A stretch of 64,000 bases of DNA, taken from contig DKWV01000011.1 in the NCBI GenBank assembly GCA_002491905.1, positions 62,001-126,000 on the forward strand. The letters are read 5' to 3'. The stretch is from Lachnospiraceae bacterium UBA7143. Its GTDB lineage: Bacteria; Bacillota; Clostridia; Lachnospirales; Lachnospiraceae. Positions 46,447 to 54,387 of the stretch are shown here, piece after piece (the stretch's first letter is position 1; each line of letters begins with the position of its first letter). The translations under genes were made by a program, and so were the position numbers. The notes under the pieces were generated by a model, which made no database searches, was not told the origin of the DNA, and worked only from the letters and a program-made list of their open reading frames with translations.

Positions 46447-46872
46447 TTGAATAGAGAAAATAAAAGAAAGACATTTGAAAAGGGATATTACAAAAACCAT
46501 GCCTGCGGGGAAATTTTTGTATGCAAGGTTTGTGGGCGGCAGGTATTGCCGGATGGTGCGGGCAGTAAGCACAGAAATCACTGTCCGAATTGCCTGACCA
46601 GCCTGCATGTGGACATCAAGCCGGGAGACCGCGCATCAGACTGCGGCGGTTATATGGAACCTGTGGCCGTATGGGTCAGGAAAAACGGAGAATGGGCGAT
46701 CATACACCGCTGCCGTCAATGCGGACAGATGAGTTCTAACCGGATCGCGGCGGACGATAATCCCATGAAGCTGATGTCCATTGCCATGAAACCGCTTACG
46801 TCTTCGCCGTTTCCGATTGAGAGGATCGAAGAGATGACGAGACTTATGGGCGGGGCGGGCAGTATATCCTGA
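46447..46872 (+). CDS. RNHCP domain protein
   Basis: 141 residues. The family signature RNHCP is seen in KHRNHCPNCLTSLH, with further zinc-type cysteine pairs CKVCG, CGG and CRQCG. Small RNHCP proteins are probable zinc-binding proteins of unknown role, sometimes associated with RNA. The start is TTG, with AGGAGGAAATAAAA upstream. A terminator follows at 46888-46917. Confidence 0.82.
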   Translation: MNRENKRKTFEKGYYKNHACGEIFVCKVCGRQVLPDGAGSKHRNHCPNCLTSLHVDIKPGDRASDCGGYMEPVAVWVRKNGEWAIIHRCRQCGQMSSNRIAADDNPMKLMSIAMKPLTSSPFPIERIEEMTRLMGGAGSIS

Positions 46873-46887
46873 ATGTCAGCGATTACA

Positions 46888-46917
46888 GAAAAAGAGGGAA
46901 TGCGTTCTCTCTTTTTC
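46888..46917 (+). terminator. Terminator after RNHCP gene
   Basis: 12-bp stem (46888-46899 with 46906-46917, one G-T wobble) with loop ATGCGT. The T-rich descending arm CTCTCTTTTTC could act as the U-tract. Confidence 0.6.
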
Positions 46918-46931
46918 TCGTGTTGTGGACG

Positions 46932-46940
46932 TGCTATAAT
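46932..46940 (+). promoter_or_regulatory. Extended -10 promoter of the YdcF-like gene
   Basis: TGCTATAAT (46932-46940) fits TGnTATAAT, 33 bp before the start codon; the -35 region (TTTTTC) is poor. GGAGAGG follows as ribosome site. Confidence 0.5.
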
Positions 46941-46972
46941 TATCTGTAAAATATGTCAGGAGAGGTAAGCGC

Positions 46973-47788
46973 ATGAAAGAGCAGACGGCTGAAAATATAA
47001 ACATATTGGGACGCTTTTGCGGCAAGAGGGATGTGGAGGCACTTACCGTCAGTCACTTGCAGGATCAATACGGATGGAGACGGGCAGATGTGATGGTCCT
47101 GTTTGGCGGCAGTATCATAAGCGGCGGCGATGTTCTTGCAGACGCCATGAAAAACGAAATTGCGGAAAAATATGTGATCGTAGGCGGGGCAGGACATACG
47201 ACTGGCACACTGCGTCAAAAGGTAAGGGAAGAGTATCCGTCAATCATAACGGAGGGACTGCCGGAAGCAGAGATATTCAACAGATACTTGGAAGCTGTGT
47301 ATGGTCTAAAAGCGGATTATCTGGAAACCCAGTCTACAAATTGCGGAAATAATATTACATATCTGCTTGAGTTACTGAAACAGCAGGGGATTGGGTTTCG
47401 GAGTATCATTCTGTGTCAGGATGCCACTATGCAGTGCAGGATGGATGCCGGACTTCGCAAGTATATCCCGGATGACGTGACCATTATCAATTTTGCGGCA
47501 TATCAAGCCGAGGTTACGCTCAAAAACGGTCAATTGGACTATTCAGAAAATATACATGGCATGTGGGATATGGACAGGTATGTAAATTTGCTGATGGGTG
47601 AAATTCCAAGGCTTACTGATGATGCAGACGGATATGGTCCGAAAGGAAAAGATTTTATAGCCCATGTGGATATTCCGGAGGAAGTGCGGACTGCCTTTGA
47701 AGAATTGAGAGAGATATACGGCGGGGAGATCCGCAAGGCGAATCCGCTATATGCATCCAAACGTGCGGACGGTCATTATTCCGGCTAA
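46973..47788 (+). CDS. YdcF/ElyC family protein (DUF218)
   Basis: 271 residues. The DUF218 core is visible: ADVMVLFGGSIISGGD at the N-terminus, KYVIVGGAGHTT, ETQSTNCGNNITYLLELL (the Asn/Ser region of the binding pocket), and FRSIILCQDATMQ. YdcF proteins bind S-adenosylmethionine or related ligands; in other bacteria ElyC-type relatives affect envelope biosynthesis. No membrane segment is present, so it is a cytoplasmic YdcF-type member. A 25-codon open stretch in another frame follows its stop (47799-47876). Confidence 0.82.
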   Translation: MKEQTAENINILGRFCGKRDVEALTVSHLQDQYGWRRADVMVLFGGSIISGGDVLADAMKNEIAEKYVIVGGAGHTTGTLRQKVREEYPSIITEGLPEAEIFNRYLEAVYGLKADYLETQSTNCGNNITYLLELLKQQGIGFRSIILCQDATMQCRMDAGLRKYIPDDVTIINFAAYQAEVTLKNGQLDYSENIHGMWDMDRYVNLLMGEIPRLTDDADGYGPKGKDFIAHVDIPEEVRTAFEELREIYGGEIRKANPLYASKRADGHYSG

Positions 47789-47867
47789 GAAGTGGAAGAT
47801 GGAGGAAGTGCCTGCGCTTGTTTCCGAGGCGGATAGAGTGGCAATTTTAGATAGAGATCACTTAAAT

Positions 47868-47893
47868 TGGGCGTAAGAACGCCCAGTTTTTTT
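47868..47893 (+). terminator. Rho-independent terminator
   Basis: TGGGCG/CGCCCA stem (6 bp) with loop TAAGAA, followed by G and seven T. It ends the YdcF transcript before the ECF sigma operon. Confidence 0.85.
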
Positions 47894-48022
47894 GCACAAA
47901 AATTGATCCTTTTGAAGATCTGCTCCGTTATTATATATAGACGTTAGCAAAACAGCAGGGATTACAGCTTCTGTGAAATGTGATATGCAGGCATAGGTTT
48001 CAGGAGAAAGGGGCGGCAAAAT

Positions 48023-48538
48023 GTGAGTGACGACGAATTGATTGACAAAATCAAAGACGGGGACGAAAACGCGGCAAAAGAACTGATCGATCGTTATTAC
48101 GCCGCCATTTTGCGATACTGCGGCTGGCATTGCACTGTTCAGGACCGGGCGGAGGATTTGGCGCAGGAAACTTTTTTGAAGCTGTTCCGGAGTCTGCCGG
48201 GATACAAGGGCAGGAAGAAGTTTAAAGCCTATTTGTACACAATCGCCAACCGCCTGTGCATTGATGAGAGCAGAAAAATGCCCTTGTATTCTCTGGAGGA
48301 TGCAGAGGAAATTGCAGGTGTAAAAAATGAAATTGCGCAGGCGGAGCAGAGAGAGGAGATTCGGCGTCTGCTTGGCGTTTTATCGCAGGAGCAGAGGGAG
48401 GCGGTGATCCTCCGTTTCGGTCAGGAGCTTGGGTTTTCGGAGATTGCAAAGGTGATGGGCTGCAGCATGCGGACGGCGCAGAGCCGGGTCAGGAATGCAC
48501 TGCGATTGATGAGAAAGGAGATTGGGGATGAAGGATAG
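48023..48538 (+). CDS. ECF-type RNA polymerase sigma factor
   Basis: 171 residues. Region 2 is seen in ERYY-like LIDRYYAAILRYCGW and DLAQETFLKLFRSL; region 4 in LSQEQREAVILRFGQELGFSEIAKVMGCS. It directs RNA polymerase to a stress regulon. Start GTG with GAGAAAGGGGCGGC upstream. Its 3' end overlaps the next gene by 11 bp, so sigma factor, membrane protein and ABC transporter are one coupled unit; no classic zinc-finger anti-sigma gene is present. Confidence 0.9.
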   Translation: MSDDELIDKIKDGDENAAKELIDRYYAAILRYCGWHCTVQDRAEDLAQETFLKLFRSLPGYKGRKKFKAYLYTIANRLCIDESRKMPLYSLEDAEEIAGVKNEIAQAEQREEIRRLLGVLSQEQREAVILRFGQELGFSEIAKVMGCSMRTAQSRVRNALRLMRKEIGDEG

Positions 48539-49295
48539 AAAAATAGAGGAATATCTGCAAAGTTCTTTGAAGAATGGGGCGGAAGGGCATCCCCTCAAAA
48601 AAGAAGAAACCATTGCGGGATGCATAGCGGTCATGCGCAGGCAGAAGGGATATGTGGAGGAAGAGAGAACGGGTTTCTGGCAGTTTTTGTCTGATGTTTT
48701 GCGGTTTGAGGGATTAGCCATTTTCGGTCTGCAGGCGGGAGTGTTGCTTCTGGTCTGCATGTGGGCTGGGGCGATAGAGGATGTATCGCATTATATACCT
48801 GTCTTTACGCCGCTGTTTGCACTGGCTGTTATGCCGCCGCTGTTTCGCAGCCAGTTTTACAATATGGGAGAAATGGAGGCGGCGACAAGGGCGTCCGAAG
48901 TAGAAATCATAATTGCCAAACTGATCCTTGCAGGAGCGGCAAATCTGATCAGCATCACAGCTTTTTTTTGTGTGGTCATGCATGTGCAAAATTCCAGTGA
49001 AAATATGGGACAGATCGTTTTGTACGGACTGGTGCCGTATCTGGTTTGCATGACTGCCATACTGCGGCTGATCCGAATGCACCGGAAGGAAAGGATATCT
49101 GTCTATGCCGTGGCTGCGGCAGGTTCCTGTATGGTCTGGGGATTGTCAGCGAAAGCGCTGCCCTGGCTGTATGAAACATCTGCGGCAGGGCTGTGGATTG
49201 TCTTGTTTGTCATTTTTGCGGGATTTTTTAGCAAAGAACTCTGTTTTATATGGGAAATGAAAAGGGAGGGAAAGATTTATGGAAGTATCAATTGA
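48528..49295 (+). CDS. Membrane protein with cytoplasmic N-terminal tail, linked to ECF sigma
   Basis: 255 residues. About 50 charged residues (KDRKIEEYLQSSL and TIAGCIAVMRRQKG) precede six membrane segments. The N-terminal tail lies where an anti-sigma domain would be, and the gene overlaps the sigma gene by 11 bp, so it may act as the sigma antagonist; it may equally be part of the exporter, since it overlaps the ATPase gene by 17 bp. No known family could be named. Start ATG at 48528, with GGAG about 8 bp upstream. Confidence 0.65.
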   Translation: MKDRKIEEYLQSSLKNGAEGHPLKKEETIAGCIAVMRRQKGYVEEERTGFWQFLSDVLRFEGLAIFGLQAGVLLLVCMWAGAIEDVSHYIPVFTPLFALAVMPPLFRSQFYNMGEMEAATRASEVEIIIAKLILAGAANLISITAFFCVVMHVQNSSENMGQIVLYGLVPYLVCMTAILRLIRMHRKERISVYAVAAAGSCMVWGLSAKALPWLYETSAAGLWIVLFVIFAGFFSKELCFIWEMKREGKIYGSIN

Positions 49296-50139
49296 CCGTT
49301 TGACGAAGCATTATGGCAGGAAGATAGCGGTGGACTGTGTCAGTACAGTTCTGAAGCCGGGGATGTATGGGCTTCTGGGAGAAAACGGCGCGGGAAAGAC
49401 GACGCTCATGCGCATGCTGTGCGCCATTTTGGAGCCTACCTCCGGGGAGGTGCTTCTGGATGGCAGAGAGGTGAGTTCCATGGGCGCCGATTACAGGGAT
49501 TTATTGGGATATCTGCCGCAGGATTTTGGCTATTATCCGAATGATACAGCCGAGGAGTTTCTGCTGTATATGGCCGCCCTTAAGGGCATTCCGCGAAACC
49601 GGGCGAAGAAGCGGGTAAAGGAACTGTTGGAGACCGTAGGTTTACAAGACGTGGCAGCAAAGAAAATAAAATCCTTTTCGGGAGGGATGAAACAGCGTGT
49701 GGGAATTGCGCAGGCGCTTTTGAACCATCCGAAGATTTTGGTTCTGGATGAGCCGACTGCCGGACTCGACCCGAAGGAGAGGGTGCGTTTCCGCAACCTG
49801 ATTTCCGATTATGCCAAGGATAGGATTGTCATTCTGTCCACCTATATCGTGTCGGATATTGAGGCCATTGCGGATGAGGTTTTGCTTATGAGAAAAGGAA
49901 AGCTGGTATCACAGGGCACGGTCCCGGAACTGACGAAAAGAGCGGAGGGGAAGGTCTGGGAGCTGGCCGTGTCTCCTGCCGAGGCGGCACGGTGGCAGAA
50001 AAAGGAGGCGGTCGCCAATCTGCGGCATGAGGGGGATCAGGTTATTTTGCGCATTTTGTCGGACGACAGGCCCGCGGAAGAGGCGGTTTGCTGCGAGACG
50101 ACTCTGGAAGACTTATATCTGCAAAGTTTCCGCGAATGA
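49279..50139 (+). CDS. ABC transporter ATP-binding protein
   Basis: 286 residues. Walker A GENGAGKTTLMR, Q-loop in LPQDFGYYP, signature SFSGGMKQRVGIA, Walker B ILVLDEPTAGLDP, and a long C-terminal tail of about 75 residues. It is the drug/lantibiotic-export type (ABC-2) ATPase, partner of the permease at 50273. Ribosome site GGGAGGG before the ATG. Confidence 0.9.
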   Translation: MEVSIDRLTKHYGRKIAVDCVSTVLKPGMYGLLGENGAGKTTLMRMLCAILEPTSGEVLLDGREVSSMGADYRDLLGYLPQDFGYYPNDTAEEFLLYMAALKGIPRNRAKKRVKELLETVGLQDVAAKKIKSFSGGMKQRVGIAQALLNHPKILVLDEPTAGLDPKERVRFRNLISDYAKDRIVILSTYIVSDIEAIADEVLLMRKGKLVSQGTVPELTKRAEGKVWELAVSPAEAARWQKKEAVANLRHEGDQVILRILSDDRPAEEAVCCETTLEDLYLQSFRE

Positions 50140-50159
50140 GCAGAGCCAGAAGACGACAG

Positions 50160-50240
50160 GGACAGGCAGCATGCTTGCATGCGTGACAGGGCATGGCGGC
50201 TTATGGCGAGCAACGCGAGCCTGCGCATTCGTAAGTATAA
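50160..50240. repeat. Palindromic intergenic repeat element, copy 2
   Basis: Contains CATGCTTGCATG (50170-50181), then 18 nt, then CTTATGGCGAGCAACGCGA (50200-50218), the same order and spacing as at 3205-3253. It lies in the 133-bp gap between the ATPase and the permease genes, so it is inserted within an operon and its hairpins could lower permease expression. Confidence 0.6.
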
Positions 50241-50272
50241 GGCGGGAGCCGGAAGAAAGGGAGAGATTAAGA

Positions 50273-51481
50273 ATGGAATTATTCAGGCTGGAACATAAAA
50301 AATTATGGAGAAAAAAGAGTACCAGAATCTGTGTCATGTTATGTTTTCTTTATTGTGTGGTAATAGGAAGCTTTCTGGTGTATCAATGGTTTAGTTTTGG
50401 GAGCAGGAAAGACAATATGGGCGGCAGAAGCTTTGACGGTTACGAGAACATAAGAAATTGTCAGGCTTATTTTTCAAAATATGGGGAACTGACAGATGAG
50501 ACATTGCAGGAATGGGTCAGGGATTATCAGAGCGCCCACGAGGCGGAAGACGAACAGACAATGGAAAACTCGGGGTGGCAGATTGTGAACAGTATGCTTA
50601 AAGGGCTCTACCCAGAGCTGGAGGAGGAGGACATGCTTGGCATTATGCTTATGAGCTGTTATGTGGAGCCGGACAAACTCACCGAAGTCTATGAGAGAAG
50701 GGAAAAAGCAGTGGAAACTTTTCTTGATATCAGTGGACAGACAGGGGCGGAGCGGGAATATCTTCTGCAAATGGACGACAAGGTGCGGGAACCTTTTTCA
50801 TGGAAATGGGTGGAAGGTTGGTCTGCTGTTCTCGGCGATCAGGTATCCGGCCTGGGGACGGTTATGGCGCTGTTTCTGGCCATTGTCCTGTCGTCTCTGT
50901 TTGCCGGGGAGTGGCATGACAATACGAGTGCTCTGATACTGACAACAAAAAACGGATGGAGGAAGCTTGCACTTGCGAAGATTCTCACGGGGATTTCTTT
51001 CGCACTGGAACTTTTTGTACTGCTGGCTGCGGGGATGATCGTGTCACAGCTTGTTTTTCTGGGGACGGAAGGGTGGGATATGCCCATTCAGACGATCAAA
51101 ATGATTGCGATTGCACCCATGAATATGCTGCAGGGGGAAATTTATGAGTATGCCTTTACCATGCTTGGCGCGGTGGGATTTGCGGGCGTTGTCATGTTGC
51201 TTTCGGCCTGCTGTAAAAATCACGTGCTGGCGCTTCTCTTGAGTCTGGCGGTGGCATACGGGCCGATGACGGTGAAGGACTTTGCGCCCTACTGGCTGGA
51301 GAAGGCATTCGACTTGCTGCCTCTGGTTGGGAGCGGCGCCGATATTTTTAGAACCAATACCTTTCACCTGCTCGGGCGCTATATCTGGTCGCCCTATCTG
51401 CTGATCTGGGTGCCGGTTCTGCTCGGCGTTTTGTGTCTGCCGCCTGCTGTCAGGGGCTGGGCGAGGCGGATGCGGGGTTGA
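50273..51481 (+). CDS. ABC-2 type permease
   Basis: 402 residues. One N-terminal membrane segment (about residues 20-42), a large outer loop of about 150 residues, then five or six membrane segments toward the C-terminus (for example VMALFLAIVLSSLFAGEW and FALELFVLLAAGMIV). That is the ABC-2 permease layout, probably for antibiotic or peptide export or resistance. The ATG at 50273 has AAAGGGAGAG upstream; longer in-frame openings (from 50027) overlap the ATPase gene and are not real. Confidence 0.85.
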   Translation: MELFRLEHKKLWRKKSTRICVMLCFLYCVVIGSFLVYQWFSFGSRKDNMGGRSFDGYENIRNCQAYFSKYGELTDETLQEWVRDYQSAHEAEDEQTMENSGWQIVNSMLKGLYPELEEEDMLGIMLMSCYVEPDKLTEVYERREKAVETFLDISGQTGAEREYLLQMDDKVREPFSWKWVEGWSAVLGDQVSGLGTVMALFLAIVLSSLFAGEWHDNTSALILTTKNGWRKLALAKILTGISFALELFVLLAAGMIVSQLVFLGTEGWDMPIQTIKMIAIAPMNMLQGEIYEYAFTMLGAVGFAGVVMLLSACCKNHVLALLLSLAVAYGPMTVKDFAPYWLEKAFDLLPLVGSGADIFRTNTFHLLGRYIWSPYLLIWVPVLLGVLCLPPAVRGWARRMRG

Positions 51482-51555
51482 AGAAAAGAATGGATTCCTT
51501 GCAGAACACGTTGTCGGTTAAGGTCTGGACGCGGAGAACAAAGGTTTAGAAAACG

Positions 51556-52275
51556 ATGACAAAAATGAGAGCTTCAAAGAAAAAGAGAAAAAAATACGGG
51601 AAAGGACTTGTCATTTTTTTGCTGGTATGGATTATGGCCGGCGCAATACAAAACAGAAATGATATGCTCCTTTTTCTTATGGACAGCATTGGTGAGAATG
51701 CGGATTCGCATGTGATTCCCGCCTCAGAAGAATGGAATTTGATTGTGGTAAACCGCTGGAATAAAATACCTGAAGATTTTTCGATATCTTTAACGGAATT
51801 ATCAAACGGTGAGAAGGTAGACAGCAGGATATATCCTTATTTGCAGGAAATGTTTGATGGAATGAGGGCAGAGGGAATATATCCTGTCGTGCGGGAAGGC
51901 TATCGAACAGCGGAGGAACAGGAAGAAATATACAACGAAAAGGTACAGGCCTATAGGAACGAGGGATACCTTAGGGCAGGAGCCGAAAGGATTGCAAAAG
52001 AATGGGTGGCACTGCCGGGAACAAGCGAACACCAACTTGGCATAGCGGTTGATATTAATGCAGATAAGACACAATCTACGAATGAAGAGGTATACACGTG
52101 GCTTGCCGGGAATGCATACAAATATGGTTTTATATTACGGTATCCGCAGGGAAAAGAAGAAACTACAGGAACCGAATATGAACCGTGGCATTACAGATAT
52201 GTAGGCAAGGAGGCGGCGCAAGAAATATTTAATGACCAGATATGTCTGGAAGAATATTGTGAAAATTTGAGATGA
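51556..52275 (+). CDS. D-Ala-D-Ala carboxypeptidase, VanY/M15 family
   Basis: 239 residues. An N-terminal membrane segment (residues about 17-34) anchors it outside. Zinc-peptidase motifs: GYRTAEEQEEIY, SEHQLGIAVDIN (His and Asp ligands) and EPWHYRYVG (the W-H-Y motif with the last His). It cleaves D-Ala-D-X from peptidoglycan precursors. Independent of van resistance genes here, so it is probably a housekeeping trimming enzyme. Confidence 0.9.
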   Translation: MTKMRASKKKRKKYGKGLVIFLLVWIMAGAIQNRNDMLLFLMDSIGENADSHVIPASEEWNLIVVNRWNKIPEDFSISLTELSNGEKVDSRIYPYLQEMFDGMRAEGIYPVVREGYRTAEEQEEIYNEKVQAYRNEGYLRAGAERIAKEWVALPGTSEHQLGIAVDINADKTQSTNEEVYTWLAGNAYKYGFILRYPQGKEETTGTEYEPWHYRYVGKEAAQEIFNDQICLEEYCENLR

Positions 52276-52305
52276 CTTCGGAAGAAAATGGCATGATGCC
52301 ATAAA

Positions 52306-53358
52306 TCATGGAAAATTCTCAGAAGCGTACTGTGTCCCATCCTTCGCAATCAGCAGATATGCTACATCTGCCTGCCCGTCAAGAAAACGGCGTCCTTCCT
52401 CCAGCCCAAGACATAAGCATGATGTGGAAAGGGCATCGGCTTTCACGGAGGAGGGACATATAATCGTCACACTGGCCAGTTCATTGTCCACGGGATAGCC
52501 GGTGGCGGTGTCAAGAACATGGTGGTAAAGCACACCGTTTTCATCATAGAAACAGCGTTCGTAGATGCCGGAGGTCACCACGGAAGTATCTCTGATCTCT
52601 ACGGTGTCCAGAGACTTTCCCGTTTCGGCGAAAGGCTCCTGAATGCCGATACGGAAGGGAGAGCCGTCCGGTTTTTCGCCGACAGCCAGCACATTGCCGC
52701 CCAGACTGATCAAAGCGCTCCCTACGCCCTGCGAGAGCAGATATTCCTTCATTTTATCCGCAATATAGCCTTTGGCGATGAAACCCAGATCAACGGCGGC
52801 CTCCGGGTCAGTCAGGGTGACCGTGCGATAGACGGATTTGCCGGTTTCCTCTGCCGGGGCGGGGCCAAAGCGGATGACGTCATAGGAGACATGTGAGAGC
52901 GCCTCTTTGATGGCGGCATCTTCCGGCAACTGTGCTTCGTTCTCGGAACCGAAATTCCACAGCTCACTTACCGGGAGGATAGTGGGATCGACAGCGCCCT
53001 CCGTGGCATTGGCGTAGTCCGCTGCCATAACAAGGAGAGACGCGGTCTCCTCCGATACCGTGACGGTATCGCCATGCCCGTGGTTGATGTTCCACACATC
53101 CGATCCTTCTTTTGTGGCACTGAAAAGATTCTCGTATTTTTCCGCCAGGGCAAAACAACCGTCCAGAATCGTTTCATCTTCTGTGTCATATAAAGTAATC
53201 TGAATCACCGTGTCGAAGTAAAATCCTGTCCGGGAGATGGGCTCGATATTTTTGGCACATCCAGTCAGGAGGGCGAAAGCCAGAGCAAGAACCGAGATAA
53301 GAGTAGTTCTAAACTTTATTATATCTGCTTTTTGATTTGATTTATAAAGTATATTCAT
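52306..53358 (-). CDS. apbE: FAD:protein FMN transferase
   Basis: 350 residues. Lipoprotein-type signal with LLTGCAKN, so it is anchored outside the membrane. ApbE motifs: MYSATKEGSDVWNIN-type segment LFSATKEGSDVWNIN, AVDLGFIAKGYIAD, and HVLDTATGYPVDN, which bind FAD and Mg2+. It attaches FMN to threonine in RnfD, RnfG and related proteins; the Rnf genes in this window carry such sites. Minus strand, 33 bp downstream of the esterase gene; both may be one transcript. Confidence 0.92.
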   Translation of the reverse strand: MNILYKSNQKADIIKFRTTLISVLALAFALLTGCAKNIEPISRTGFYFDTVIQITLYDTEDETILDGCFALAEKYENLFSATKEGSDVWNINHGHGDTVTVSEETASLLVMAADYANATEGAVDPTILPVSELWNFGSENEAQLPEDAAIKEALSHVSYDVIRFGPAPAEETGKSVYRTVTLTDPEAAVDLGFIAKGYIADKMKEYLLSQGVGSALISLGGNVLAVGEKPDGSPFRIGIQEPFAETGKSLDTVEIRDTSVVTSGIYERCFYDENGVLYHHVLDTATGYPVDNELASVTIICPSSVKADALSTSCLCLGLEEGRRFLDGQADVAYLLIAKDGTQYASENFP

Positions 53359-53391
53359 ATGTTTTATTTTCCTGTATCTACTCGCAATTTG

Positions 53392-54225
53392 TTATATATT
53401 TTCAATCCACGTAAAAAACTTATCCAGCCCCTGATTCTCTTCCCGCGTCTCCAAAAACATCCCCGCCGTATACCACGAATGAGTGTCCTTTTTGTCCACA
53501 ACGGGATAGAGTTCGCATGGATTCCCAAGCGCCTGCGCTTTGTGATAAAAATCCTCCGCACAGGAATAGGAGATCAAACCATCGTGCCTGCTCTGTATTA
53601 ACAGCATGGGAATCTGGCTTTTCTCCATAAGAGAGCAGGGTTCACCCTGTACTCTGTCATATCCTTTTGCAAACAGCTGATTCAGAAGAAGCCTGACAGA
53701 GAGGGACTGTTTCCCGGAAAAGCTGTAGGGACCACCGACACCGATAAATCCAATCACATTTGACAGATCAACGCCAAACTGTTTCTGTATTTTTGGACTG
53801 TAGCAAAGAATGGCGGATAAATGTGCACCTGCAGACGGGCCGGAAATAATGATCTTTGAAGTATCAATTCCTTTTCGTCCCAGGAAGGCAATTGCCGATT
53901 TATAACCGTTGCAGACATCTTCGATCTGACAGGGGTATTTGTATTTTGGCGACAGCCTGTATCCCAAGGAAAGGAAACGGTAGCCGTTTTTGATGAAACA
54001 TTGACCTACAAAGTCAAAGAAATGCGGTGATCCCGCGTTCCAGCCGCCGCCGTGCACCCAGATGATCACTTTATCGCTTGTGGTGCGCTTCGGTTCGTAA
54101 TATAAGAAATACTGCTGCCTGTTGTTCCCGAAGGATACGGCCTGCGGCTTTATCATTTTTTTAGCCTGAAGCATTTTTTTGTACAAACCCCAATAACTGA
54201 CACTTTCCCGAAGGGAATCTCTCAT
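53392..54225 (-). CDS. Alpha/beta hydrolase (esterase, HSL-like)
   Basis: 277 residues. The oxyanion motif VHGGGWN (HGGG), the nucleophile elbow SGPSAGAH (G-x-S-x-G), and a likely acid and His in SRHDGLISY and TFSH-type DTHSWYT near the end. This is the hormone-sensitive-lipase / carboxylesterase group. ATG at 54225 with GGAGG upstream. Substrate unknown. Confidence 0.85.
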   Translation of the reverse strand: MRDSLRESVSYWGLYKKMLQAKKMIKPQAVSFGNNRQQYFLYYEPKRTTSDKVIIWVHGGGWNAGSPHFFDFVGQCFIKNGYRFLSLGYRLSPKYKYPCQIEDVCNGYKSAIAFLGRKGIDTSKIIISGPSAGAHLSAILCYSPKIQKQFGVDLSNVIGFIGVGGPYSFSGKQSLSVRLLLNQLFAKGYDRVQGEPCSLMEKSQIPMLLIQSRHDGLISYSCAEDFYHKAQALGNPCELYPVVDKKDTHSWYTAGMFLETREENQGLDKFFTWIENI

Positions 54226-54387
54226 GGCCAAATACCTCCGAACATTGATTTTTATGGTGTAAAGTTGCCATTTCCCAGATATCATGGTATCATATCTTGG
54301 TATAAAAATACAGAAAATAGTGCGGGAATGCTTACATACGGTATTCTCCGATGTAGACGGTTCTTGTCAGAAAGGAATGACCATAAT

